Notes: generated by a model from the letters alone, not told the origin. A stretch of DNA of 14,545 bases from Alysiella sp. (GCF_030525755.1 NZ_JAUNEC010000044.1:1-14545); one strand, 5' to 3'; shown: positions 6,571 through 13,555, numbered from the stretch's first letter. Made by a program: numbers and translations.

Positions 6571-7692
6571 ATGCACACATTCAGCCCACAAGATGAACAG
6601 TATATGCGCCGTGCCCTTGAATTAGCGGCACTTGGTCGTTTTTCCACTTCGCCCAATCCGCGTGTGGGTTGCGTTGTGGTCAAAGATGGACAAATTGTGG
6701 GCGAAGGTTTCCATTTGCGAGCAGGCGAACCTCATGCCGAAGTACACGCTTTGCGGCAAGCAGGACAATGGGCACAAGGCGCAATCGCATACGTTACGCT
6801 GGAACCCTGTTCCCATTACGGTCGCACGCCACCTTGTGCCGAAAGCTTAATTCATTCGGGCATATCGCGTGTGGTCGCTGCCATGCGCGACCCCAATCCT
6901 TTGGTTGCTGGGCGTGGTTTAGCAATGTTGCAAGCAGCAGGCATCACAACCGAATGCGGTTTATTGGAACAGCAAGCACGCGCACTCAATCGTGGCTTTT
7001 TATCACGCATTGAACGCGGCAGACCCTTTGTTCGTTTAAAAACCGCCGTATCTTTGGACGGCAAAACCGCGCTTGCAGATGGACGCAGCCAATGGATAAC
7101 AGGCACAGCGGCGCGTGATGATGTACAAATTCTGCGTGCCGAAAGTTGCGCCGTGTTAACAGGTATTGGCACGGTTTTGGCAGACAATCCACGTTTAAAC
7201 GTGCGTGCATTCCCCACTTTGCGCCAACCTGTACGCGTGGTATTAGACAGCAAATGCAGGCTGCCTGAAACCAGCCATCTGGTACAAGACGGTGGCACAA
7301 CTTGGCTGTTTACTACCGCCAATGATGTAACACGTTTTGCTGCTTATCCCAATATACGCGTTTTCAGGCTGCCTGAAAACGCAGATGGACATTTGGAGGT
7401 GTTGGAAGTGTTATCGGTTTTGGCACAAGAAGGCATAGGTGAAGTGTTATTGGAAGCAGGCGCAACCTTAAATGCCGCATTTTTGCAACAAAATTGTGTG
7501 GACGAAATCGTGTTGTATCAAGCACCTAAATTATTAGGCGAAACAGCACAAAGCGCATTCAGGCTACCTGAAAATGCCGATGCTTTGAGCCATGAACCCG
7601 AATGGCAAGCAATTGCCACCACTTTATTGGGCAACAATGTGAAAACCGTATGGCAACACCGTCATGTTTACCGCCCACAACAGGCTGCCTGA
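6571..7692 (+). CDS. ribD: Bifunctional riboflavin biosynthesis deaminase/reductase RibD
   Basis: Catalyses two riboflavin steps: deamination of the GTP-derived diaminopyrimidine, then NADPH reduction of the ribosyl chain. With the ATG at 6571 it has 373 residues (E. coli 367). Residues 1-145 are the deaminase, with zinc ligands His55, Cys80 and Cys89 and proton carrier Glu57 (HAEVHA, EPCSHYGRTPPC). Residues from about 152 (RPFVRLKTAVSLDGKTA) are the reductase, including LTGIGTVLADNPRLNVR and the EAGATLNAAFL and APKLLG blocks. A TTG at 6550 is in frame, but the alignment of QDEQYM with E. coli QDEYYM favours 6571; no ribosome site is evident. Odd: three DUS copies are read in frame as Arg-Leu-Pro-Glu (230, 266, 331), two of them within an identical FRLPENAD peptide, and the stop codon lies inside a fourth. 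No other rib gene is adjacent. Confidence 0.95.
   Translation: MHTFSPQDEQYMRRALELAALGRFSTSPNPRVGCVVVKDGQIVGEGFHLRAGEPHAEVHALRQAGQWAQGAIAYVTLEPCSHYGRTPPCAESLIHSGISRVVAAMRDPNPLVAGRGLAMLQAAGITTECGLLEQQARALNRGFLSRIERGRPFVRLKTAVSLDGKTALADGRSQWITGTAARDDVQILRAESCAVLTGIGTVLADNPRLNVRAFPTLRQPVRVVLDSKCRLPETSHLVQDGGTTWLFTTANDVTRFAAYPNIRVFRLPENADGHLEVLEVLSVLAQEGIGEVLLEAGATLNAAFLQQNCVDEIVLYQAPKLLGETAQSAFRLPENADALSHEPEWQAIATTLLGNNVKTVWQHRHVYRPQQAA
7258..7269 (+). repeat. DUS, exact sim-type, inside ribD
   Basis: Read in frame as Arg230-Leu-Pro-Glu233. Confidence 0.8.
7363..7377. repeat. DUS inside ribD, sim-type (+) overlapping Kingella-type (-)
   Basis: TTCAGGCTGCCTGAA, the same 15-base near-palindrome as at 4906-4920. 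The sim 12-mer is 7366-7377. In frame it encodes Phe-Arg-Leu-Pro-Glu (265-269). Confidence 0.8.
7561..7572 (+). repeat. DUS variant AGGCTACCTGAA inside ribD
   Basis: Differs from the sim form by one base and equals the form described for Eikenella. It is in frame (Arg331-Leu-Pro-Glu334) within the second FRLPENAD copy. The change CTG to CTA is silent (Leu), so it may be simple drift. Confidence 0.6.
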
Positions 7693-7693
7693 A
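7682..7693 (+). repeat. DUS, exact sim-type, containing the ribD stop codon
   Basis: The TGA at 7690-7692 that ends ribD is bases 9-11 of this 12-mer; the last two codons (Ala-Ala) also come from it. Confidence 0.85.
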
Positions 7694-7754
7694 ACACAAA
7701 AACCTTTTTTATAATCATTTGAAATTTAAAATAATACAGCATCGCCAGTTCATT

Positions 7755-7773
7755 TATATACTGGGCGTATATA
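7755..7773. repeat. Short AT-rich inverted repeat upstream of sixA
   Basis: TATATAC (7755-7761) and GTATATA (7767-7773) are perfect complements around TGGGC. It is 67 bp before the sixA start; it could be a promoter-region dyad or chance in AT-rich DNA. Confidence 0.3.
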
Positions 7774-7839
7774 GTGGTTGCTGTCCCCTTGTCTTATTTT
7801 AATTTGAAACGACTAGAAATATCTCAAAGGCGATACATC

Positions 7840-8292
7840 ATGCAAATCATTTTATGGCGACACGCCCAAGCCGAAGACGGTAAACACGATTTAATGCGTG
7901 CTTTAACCCCCAAAGGGCAACAACAAGCCAAGAAAATGGCAAGCAAATTGAAAAAAATGCTGCCTGAAAACACCCAAGTATGGGTTTCAGAAGCTATCCG
8001 CAGTCGTGAAACCGCTGCTTATTTAAACAGAAACATGGAAACCTTTGCTGCGCTCAATCCCGAAACAGCACCACAACAGGTACTGGATTTGCTGTTACAA
8101 CAGCTTGATGATGACACCGTAGTCATTGTGGGACATCAACCTTGGTTGGGCAAGATTTGCGCTTTTTTATTAAACCAAAATTGGCAAAGTGCAAGTCCAT
8201 GGTCGGTTAAAAAAGGCGCGTATTGGTGGTTTCAAGCCCAGCGTGAACACGACATTTTCCATTGTAAATTAAAACACATGCACACCCCTTAA
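7840..8292 (+). CDS. sixA: SixA-type phosphohistidine phosphatase
   Basis: A 150-residue histidine-phosphatase-superfamily protein. E. coli SixA removes phosphate from histidine in phosphorelay proteins (ArcB HPt domain, and nitrogen-PTS NPr). Seen: the N-terminal LWRHAQAED, with the phospho-accepting His8 after Arg7, SEAIRSRET with the second conserved arginine (Arg54), and VIVGHQPWLG with catalytic His99. The small size, without the usual phosphoglycerate mutase insertions, fits SixA rather than GpmB/CobC relatives. The frame is open from 7774, but the RHG motif must be near the N-terminus and AAAGG at 7826-7830 supports the ATG at 7840. An ATGCTGCCTGAA DUS-like core (7957-7968) is read in frame as Met-Leu-Pro-Glu. 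The next gene starts 60 bp later, so co-transcription is possible. Target histidine protein unknown. Confidence 0.85.
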   Translation: MQIILWRHAQAEDGKHDLMRALTPKGQQQAKKMASKLKKMLPENTQVWVSEAIRSRETAAYLNRNMETFAALNPETAPQQVLDLLLQQLDDDTVVIVGHQPWLGKICAFLLNQNWQSASPWSVKKGAYWWFQAQREHDIFHCKLKHMHTP

Positions 8293-8351
8293 ACGACACC
8301 AATCCAAACGTGTACAATGCGTATTTTTGCCTTCCTTAATATTTGTGTACT

Positions 8352-9005
8352 ATGAATAATATCCCAGTAAACGAAACCAATCGCCGCCCTATTCAAGCAC
8401 GTGGTAACCCATATCTTGTCCGCTTTGCCGCTTATTTAGCACACCGTCAATCGCCTACGCCCAATCAAATCTCCTGTTTGAGTGCGGTTTTCGCCCTACT
8501 CGGTGCACTGATGATATTGGGACACAATCCCTTTACTATGGTATGCGCCGCGCTGTTCATTCAACTGCGCCTGTTGTGTAACTTAATGGACGGCATGGTG
8601 GCAGTAGAAGGTGGCAAAAAAACCGCGATTGGCGAGATATTCAATGAGTTTCCCGACCGCATTGCCGACAGCGTTTTACTGATTGCAACAGGCTATGCTT
8701 GTGGTGCAGGCTGGTTAGGTTGGCTAGCAGCACTTTTGGCTGCCTTAACCGCTTACATTCGCGTGTTTGGAGGCAGCTTGGGTTTTGCACAAAGTTTCAT
8801 CGGTCCAATGGCAAAACAGCAACGCATGGCAGTTTTAACTCTTGCCTGTGTTGTCGCCACGTTTGAAACCGCGTTTTACAACAGCAATACTTTGATGTTC
8901 TACTTCTTGTTCATCATTACCATTGGCACAGCATACACTTGTTACACACGCACACGTCAAATCGCCACACAAATGCAACAACGCCACAACAACCATGCTG
9001 CCTGA
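8352..9005 (+). CDS. CDP-alcohol phosphatidyltransferase family membrane protein with degenerate signature
   Basis: A 217-residue inner-membrane protein. Hydrophobic segments lie at about 42-57, 60-76, 105-135, 157-175 and 181-198. The family signature D-x2-D-G-x2-A-R-x8-G-x3-D-x3-D is found with exact spacing at 77-102, but three positions differ: the first Asp is Asn77, Arg is Val85 and the third Asp is Asn98; Asp80, Gly81, Ala84, Gly94 and Asp102 are kept. Canonical members make phospholipids such as phosphatidylglycerol phosphate from CDP-diacylglycerol and need the four Asp for Mg2+. I recall proteins with the same LCNLxDGMVAVEGG stretch from other proteobacteria, so this is probably a divergent subfamily and not a pseudogene. 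The substrate alcohol is unknown. A TTG at 8343 is in frame, but the ATG at 8352 is preferred; no ribosome site is seen. The stop codon lies inside a DUS-like core (8995-9006). Confidence 0.82.
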   Translation: MNNIPVNETNRRPIQARGNPYLVRFAAYLAHRQSPTPNQISCLSAVFALLGALMILGHNPFTMVCAALFIQLRLLCNLMDGMVAVEGGKKTAIGEIFNEFPDRIADSVLLIATGYACGAGWLGWLAALLAALTAYIRVFGGSLGFAQSFIGPMAKQQRMAVLTLACVVATFETAFYNSNTLMFYFLFIITIGTAYTCYTRTRQIATQMQQRHNNHAA

Positions 9006-9006
9006 A
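8995..9006 (+). repeat. DUS-like ATGCTGCCTGAA containing a stop codon
   Basis: Two bases differ from the sim 12-mer, both at the 5' end, where known DUS dialects also vary (AT- versus AG-). The TGA at 9003-9005 ends the phosphatidyltransferase gene. Confidence 0.6.
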
Positions 9007-9141
9007 AACTGCTTTCAGACAACTTTATGAGCTATTGAGAATTCGTTTCGTGGTTGTTTTAACCGCGTAAATCCGCTTTGCCACCTTCGCCAAAATTGCC
9101 AATAGCCCCTATCACAAAATTGAAATCAAAAAGGAACAGTC

Positions 9142-9909
9142 ATGGCACTTACCAAACGCATTATCCCCTGTTTAGACGTGGACAACGGTCGCGTGGTCAA
9201 AGGCGTAAACTTTCTCGGTTTACGTGATGCAGGCGACCCCGTAGATATTGCCAAACGCTATAACGATGAAGGGGCAGACGAAATCACATTTTTAGACATT
9301 ACCGCCAGCAGCGACAACCGCGACACCATTTTGCACGTTATTGAAGCAGTAGCTTCACAAGTTTTTATCCCCTTAACCGTAGGCGGTGGTGTGCGTTCAG
9401 TTGCCGATATTCGCCGTCTGCTCAATGCAGGCGCAGACAAAGCAGGCATCAACACCGCAGCTGTCAGCAATCCCGACTTTGTCAGCGAAGCCAGCGCATT
9501 TTTTGGTTCTCAAGCCATTGTAGTGGCGATTGATGCCAAAGCGGTGGACGAAAGCAACACACGTTGGCACGTTTTCACTCACGGCGGACGCAAAGATACA
9601 GGTTTGGACGCAGTAGAATGGGCGCGAGAAATGCAACGGCGTGGCGCAGGTGAAATTCTGCTGACCAGTATGGACAGAGACGGCACCAAACAAGGTTTTA
9701 ATTTGGCACTCACACGCGCCATTTCCGATGCTTTAAACATTCCCGTCATCGCATCAGGTGGCGTAGGCAATGTGCAACATTTGGTGGAAGGCATCACACA
9801 AGGTCATGCCGATGCAGTATTGGCAGCCAGCATTTTCCATTTTGGCGAAGTTTCCATTCGTGAAGCCAAATTGGCAATGCAAAATGCTGGAATTGAAGTA
9901 CGCTTATAA
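9142..9909 (+). CDS. hisF: Imidazole glycerol phosphate synthase cyclase subunit
   Basis: Cyclase half of the HisH-HisF synthase: uses ammonia delivered by HisH to turn PRFAR into imidazole glycerol phosphate and AICAR in histidine synthesis. The 255-residue TIM barrel has the diagnostic RIIPCLDVDNGRVVKGV start with catalytic Asp12, the phosphate site TVGGGVRS, the second catalytic Asp131 in VVAIDAK, the SMDRDGTKQGFN loop, and the second phosphate site ASGGVG. AAGGA at 9131-9135, 6 bases before the ATG, fixes the start. No other his gene is next to it, so the his genes are dispersed or grouped elsewhere. The upstream gap of 136 bp holds no clear promoter; a perfect DUS inverted pair follows the stop. 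Confidence 0.97.
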   Translation: MALTKRIIPCLDVDNGRVVKGVNFLGLRDAGDPVDIAKRYNDEGADEITFLDITASSDNRDTILHVIEAVASQVFIPLTVGGGVRSVADIRRLLNAGADKAGINTAAVSNPDFVSEASAFFGSQAIVVAIDAKAVDESNTRWHVFTHGGRKDTGLDAVEWAREMQRRGAGEILLTSMDRDGTKQGFNLALTRAISDALNIPVIASGGVGNVQHLVEGITQGHADAVLAASIFHFGEVSIREAKLAMQNAGIEVRL

Positions 9910-9910
9910 A

Positions 9911-9948
9911 TTTCAGGCAGCCTGCTGCTATAATCAGGCTGCCTGAAA
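9911..9948. terminator. Perfect DUS inverted-pair hairpin after hisF
   Basis: 14-bp perfect arms (9911-9924 and 9935-9948), each holding an exact sim DUS (9912-9923 minus, 9936-9947 plus), around a 10-base loop. It starts 2 bp after the hisF stop. Paired DUS serve as terminators in Neisseria; here no T-run follows, so efficiency is uncertain. The loop contains an extended -10 box. Confidence 0.7.
9926..9934 (+). promoter_or_regulatory. Extended -10 promoter in the hairpin loop, for the histidine kinase
   Basis: TGCTATAAT, a perfect extended -10 box (TATAAT at 9929-9934), occupies the loop of the DUS hairpin. Predicted transcription start is about 9941, 26 bp before the kinase ATG. No -35 match is visible. 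Confidence 0.5.
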
Positions 9949-9966
9949 CTTTCGGACATATTTGCC

Positions 9967-11394
9967 ATGAAACTTTTTCAACGCATTTTCGCCACTTTCT
10001 GTTTGGTCATCATCTGCGTGATTGCGATAGCCAGCTTCTCCTCTTGGTTTATTCAACAAAGGGTGCAAGAAAACCAATTGCAACAACAACGCAATATGGA
10101 AACCGCACTGCTGGCAAACATATTGAGTACATTCCAAACACACGGCGAACAAGCCACACGCAATTTAATGGAACGTTGGCGCAGCCACCCTGCTGCTCAA
10201 AACATCATTGTGGTTTCAGGCAGCAGCCGCAAAGACTTATTTGGACGAGAAGTGGGTGCAGAAGAAATCCTTTATGCCTATGAATTTGCCATTAAAAACC
10301 CCAAATCCAATCAAGCTGTGATTTATTTTGACCCCTTTGGCGAAGAATACCTGTTTTTCATTCGCCATTTTCACAATCAATCCACAAGTGAAACCCTACC
10401 TTTATTAATTATCCCAGGCTTACCAATTGCCCCAGTTTGGCATGAATTCATCATTTTTGCTTCCATTTTATTGATAGGTTTATTGATTGCCTACATCGTT
10501 ACCACCAACATCACACAACCCATTGCCATTTTAGAACGCGCGATGAAACGCCTTGCCTCTGGTGAATTGGATACCCGTGTCTCACAGCAGTTGGACGAAC
10601 GCAAAGATGAGTTAAGCATTTTAGGGCAGCAATTTGACCGCATGGCAGCCCAACTGCAAATTCTGGTGGAAAAAGAACGCCACCTTTTACACCATGTTTC
10701 CCACGAAATGCGCTCACCTTTGGCACGCATACAAGCCATCATCGGTTTACTACAAGCCCGTCCCGACAAACAAGCTGATTACATTGCTCGCTTGGAAAGC
10801 GAACTCACACGCATGGACATTTTGGTAGGCGAACTGCTGACTTTATCCCGCTTGGAAACCGCCAATATGCCAATGGAAAAAGAAAGCCTACCCATCGTTG
10901 CCTTTATGGAACACCTACTGGAAGACAGCCAAGCCGTTGCCCAGCAAAATCAACAAACCGTCAGCTTGGAAATCAAAAATCTGGATAAACATGCCCGCTT
11001 TGAAGGCAATGAAAGCTACCTTTACCGTGCCTTGGATAATGTGATACGCAACGCCATGAATTACAGCCCAGCAAGCAGTACCATTCATGTGCAAATGTAT
11101 GAAGACCGCAAAAATCTACACATTACCGTTACCGACAATGGACCAGGTATCAAAGAAGAACAAATCCCCCACATTTTTACAGCCTTTTATCGTGCCGACA
11201 GCAGCAATGGCAAAAATGGCACAGGTTTAGGATTAGCAATCGCCAAACACGTTACCGAGCAACACAATGGCAAACTGATTGCCCAAAACGTGCAACCCAA
11301 TGGTTTACAAATACATTTTATTTTTCCTAAAACCCACAAAAACAAACCCAACAAAGAGCAAAAAGCCCCGAAAACCGATAAAGAAGCTGCCTGA
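9967..11394 (+). CDS. misS: Two-component sensor histidine kinase, MisS/CpxA-like
   Basis: Inner-membrane kinase of 475 residues. Transmembrane segment 1 (about 8-29), periplasmic sensor (30-158), transmembrane segment 2 (160-180), HAMP linker (about 178-235), then the phosphorylation helix with His246 in VSHEMRSPLARIQA. The ATPase domain has the N box (Asn362 in DNVIRNAMNYS), G1 (DNGPGI, 390-395), F box (FTAFYRADSS) and G2 (GTGLGLA, 418-424). The N-terminus, the EEYLFFI sensor segment, the LIIPGLPIAPVWHEFII stretch and the H-box region match my memory of neisserial MisS, the CpxA-like kinase of the MisR/MisS system controlling envelope functions. The partner misR is not adjacent: hisF is upstream, yaaA downstream. 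The Lys-rich tail (455-472) ends in Ala-Ala plus a stop supplied by a DUS. No ribosome site is obvious at the ATG. Confidence 0.85.
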   Translation: MKLFQRIFATFCLVIICVIAIASFSSWFIQQRVQENQLQQQRNMETALLANILSTFQTHGEQATRNLMERWRSHPAAQNIIVVSGSSRKDLFGREVGAEEILYAYEFAIKNPKSNQAVIYFDPFGEEYLFFIRHFHNQSTSETLPLLIIPGLPIAPVWHEFIIFASILLIGLLIAYIVTTNITQPIAILERAMKRLASGELDTRVSQQLDERKDELSILGQQFDRMAAQLQILVEKERHLLHHVSHEMRSPLARIQAIIGLLQARPDKQADYIARLESELTRMDILVGELLTLSRLETANMPMEKESLPIVAFMEHLLEDSQAVAQQNQQTVSLEIKNLDKHARFEGNESYLYRALDNVIRNAMNYSPASSTIHVQMYEDRKNLHITVTDNGPGIKEEQIPHIFTAFYRADSSNGKNGTGLGLAIAKHVTEQHNGKLIAQNVQPNGLQIHFIFPKTHKNKPNKEQKAPKTDKEAA

Positions 11395-11434
11395 AAACCA
11401 TATCCATTCCAAGCAAACTTGTTTCAGGCAGCCC
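11384..11434. repeat. DUS inverted pair between misS and yaaA
   Basis: Two one-mismatch DUS (11384-11395 plus; 11423-11434 minus) give an 11-bp perfect stem (11386-11396 with 11422-11432) and a 25-base loop. The left arm includes the misS TGA (11392-11394). Possible weak terminator; no T-run. Confidence 0.6.
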
Positions 11435-11460
11435 AATCCACCAAATCAAAGGAAACCACC

Positions 11461-12240
11461 ATGTATTTTTTGCTTTCTCCTGCCAAAAATCTGAATGAAA
11501 GCCGCGATATCGCGCCCAAAATTTATTCACAGCCTCCTTTATTGGATCAAGCCGAGATTCTGATGCAAGACGTACGCCCCTTATCACCACAACAAATTGC
11601 CGAACTCATGCACGTTTCCGACAAAATCGCCCTACTCAATGCCGAACGCAATGCCACATGGCAACCACCGTTTACGCTGGAAAACGCCAAACCCGCCTTA
11701 TATATGTTCAACGGCGATGTTTACGAAGGCATAGATGCTTATGCCAGAAAACCCGAAGAAATCAGCTACATTCACAATCATGTCCGCATTTTATCGGGCT
11801 TATATGGCATTTTGCGTCCATTGGATTTAATACAAGCCTATCGTTTGGAGATGGGTACACCCCTAATCAATTCACGCGGCAAAAATCTGTATGAATTTTG
11901 GGGTGAACGCGTAACCAACCGTTTGAACTACACTTTGGGCACATCAGAAGACAATTTGGTCATCAATTTGGCATCACAAGAATACTTCAAAGTCATTCAA
12001 CCCGCCAAACTCAACGCCCACATCATCACACCCATTTTCCAAGATGAAAAAGACGGTAAATACAAAGTCATCAGCTTTTATGCCAAACGTGCGCGCGGTT
12101 TAATGGTGCGTTACGCTGCACAAAACCAAATTGAAAATGTGGAACAACTCAAAAATTTTGATTTAGAAGGCTACCAATATTGTGAAGCCGCATCATCGGA
12201 AAACGAATGGGTGTTCCGCCGTAACAACCAAACCATTTAA
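11461..12240 (+). CDS. yaaA: Peroxide stress protein YaaA (UPF0246/DUF328)
   Basis: A 259-residue cytoplasmic protein (E. coli YaaA 258). In E. coli YaaA lowers free iron and limits oxidative damage under hydrogen peroxide stress; the biochemical mechanism is unclear, though DNA binding has been reported. Seen: the LLSPAKNLN start, the FNGDVYEG segment, HVRILSGLYGILRPLDLIQAYRLEMG, the INLASQEYFK block, and ISFYAKRARGLM with the C-terminal EGYQY. An upstream in-frame extension to 11419 would read through the DUS; AAAGGA at 11448-11453 supports the ATG at 11461. It probably has its own transcript, since hairpins lie on both sides. Iron-related function is of interest because a Fur-like site lies about 1.9 kb downstream (14164), but the two are separated by two unrelated genes. 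Confidence 0.95.
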   Translation: MYFLLSPAKNLNESRDIAPKIYSQPPLLDQAEILMQDVRPLSPQQIAELMHVSDKIALLNAERNATWQPPFTLENAKPALYMFNGDVYEGIDAYARKPEEISYIHNHVRILSGLYGILRPLDLIQAYRLEMGTPLINSRGKNLYEFWGERVTNRLNYTLGTSEDNLVINLASQEYFKVIQPAKLNAHIITPIFQDEKDGKYKVISFYAKRARGLMVRYAAQNQIENVEQLKNFDLEGYQYCEAASSENEWVFRRNNQTI

Positions 12241-12250
12241 TTATCAAACT

Positions 12251-12299
12251 TTTTCAGGCAGCCATTGTATTCACAACGCCATTTAAGGCTGCCTGAAAA
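12251..12299. terminator. DUS inverted-pair hairpin after yaaA
   Basis: 13-bp perfect arms TTTTCAGGCAGCC (12251-12263) and GGCTGCCTGAAAA (12287-12299), loop 23 bases; the right arm contains an exact sim DUS (12286-12297), the left a one-mismatch copy. It begins 11 bp after the yaaA stop, and a T-rich stretch follows at 12304-12318. Confidence 0.6.
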
Positions 12300-12335
12300 T
12301 GCCCTTTTCATTTTCATCTGTTATCAAGCAACATC

Positions 12336-13529
12336 ATGTCCAAACACATTCTGCTTGCCGTAAGCGGTGGCATTGCTGCCTACAAATCCTGTGAACTGGT
12401 TCGTCTCTTAAAAAAACAAGGACACACCATTACCGTTGCCCTATCCCAAGCCGCCAGCGAATTTGTTGGCGCACAAACATTCCAAGCCCTAAGTGGCAAT
12501 CCCGTCTTAATGGAACAAGGTGGACACGGAAATGGCATGGCACACATCAATGCCACACGCGCCGCCGACATCATGTTAATTGCCCCTGCAACAGCCAATA
12601 CCATCGCCAAAATCGCACACGGCATTGCCGACAATTTGATTACCGAAATGGCAGCCGCACGAACCTGTCCACTTGTGCTTGCACCCGCTATGAATGTAGC
12701 AATGTGGCGTAATCCCGCCAATCAACGCAATATCGCGCAACTGCAAACCGATGGCATACACATTTTCATGCCTCATTATGGCGAGCAAGCCTGTGGCGAA
12801 CTTGGCGAAGGCAGAATGCAAGAAGCTGCCGACATTGCTGAATTGCTGCCTGAAATCTTGTCACCCAAGCCCTTACACGGCAAAAAAATTCTGCTTACCG
12901 CAGGTGCAACTTACGAAGCGATTGACCCTGTGCGTGGCATCACCAATATTTCCAGTGGCAAAATGGGCACGGCATTGGCACGCGCCTGCCGCCGTGCAGG
13001 TGCAGAAGTCTTCTTGATTTATGGCAAACTGCAAACCGCCCTACCGATTGGCTTGGCATACAGCGAACACACCATCAGCGCACGCCAAATGCACGCCGCC
13101 GTTTTCAAGCAGCTTGAAACACACAAAATAGACGCTTTTATCGCCGTTGCCGCCGTTGCCGACTACCACGTTAAAAACTCAGCTGCACACAAAATCAAAA
13201 AAGACAACAGCAAACAAGCCCCCATTATAGAACTGGCAGAAAATCCCGATATTTTGCGTGATGTAGCAGCCTTACCTAATGCGCCATTTTGTGTAGGTTT
13301 TGCCGCAGAAAGCGAAAACTTACTGGAATTTGCCCGCCAAAAACATCAAAAAAAAGGCATTCCATTATTGGTTGCCAATGATGTATCCGTGGCGATGGGC
13401 AACGATGTCAATCAAATTATTCTACTGGATAAAGAAAAAGAAACCATGTTGCCTGAAAGCAATAAAGACCAAATCGCCGATGCAATTGTGGCACGCATGA
13501 ACCATCTGATGTTGCGTAATATAGATTAG
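12336..13529 (+). CDS. coaBC: Bifunctional phosphopantothenoylcysteine decarboxylase / phosphopantothenate-cysteine ligase
   Basis: Joins cysteine to 4'-phosphopantothenate (CoaB, C-terminal half) and decarboxylates the product with FMN (CoaC, N-terminal half), giving 4'-phosphopantetheine for coenzyme A. Length 397 residues (E. coli Dfp 406). CoaC half (1 to about 178): SGGIAAYKS flavin-binding start, catalytic His70 in MAHINATRAAD, the PAMN motif (Asn120), and the ACGELGEGRM loop with Cys153. CoaB half (from about 183): LLTAGATYEAIDPVRGITNISSGKMG nucleotide-binding region, AVAAVADYHV, and the KIKKD motif with the catalytic lysine around 288-289. The start follows the family alignment; only a poor ribosome site precedes it. 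In-frame DUS-like cores (12843, 13448) encode Leu-Pro-Glu. No dut neighbour is present, unlike in many proteobacteria. Confidence 0.96.
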   Translation: MSKHILLAVSGGIAAYKSCELVRLLKKQGHTITVALSQAASEFVGAQTFQALSGNPVLMEQGGHGNGMAHINATRAADIMLIAPATANTIAKIAHGIADNLITEMAAARTCPLVLAPAMNVAMWRNPANQRNIAQLQTDGIHIFMPHYGEQACGELGEGRMQEAADIAELLPEILSPKPLHGKKILLTAGATYEAIDPVRGITNISSGKMGTALARACRRAGAEVFLIYGKLQTALPIGLAYSEHTISARQMHAAVFKQLETHKIDAFIAVAAVADYHVKNSAAHKIKKDNSKQAPIIELAENPDILRDVAALPNAPFCVGFAAESENLLEFARQKHQKKGIPLLVANDVSVAMGNDVNQIILLDKEKETMLPESNKDQIADAIVARMNHLMLRNID

Positions 13530-13540
13530 TTCAACAGATT

Positions 13541-13555
13541 TTCAGGCAGCCTGAA
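13541..13555. repeat. Overlapping sim-type (-) and Kingella-type (+) DUS after coaBC
   Basis: TTCAGGCAGCCTGAA: exact sim DUS on the minus strand (13541-13552) and exact Kingella-type DUS on the plus strand (13544-13555). With flanking T and A it forms TTTTCAGG/CCTGAAAA around CAG, a compact hairpin 11 bp after the coaBC stop, and may act in termination. Confidence 0.7.

Noticed and set aside
7770..7777. TATAGTGG as the end of a Correia repeat element upstream of sixA
   Set aside because: Only these 8 bases fit; the following sequence does not resemble the Correia consensus and no matching inverted end is found nearby.
8313..8342. Leaderless promoter for the phosphatidyltransferase (TACAAT 8313 or TAATAT 8337)
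   Set aside because: Two competing -10-like hexamers, neither with a -35 or extended TG; not enough to call one.
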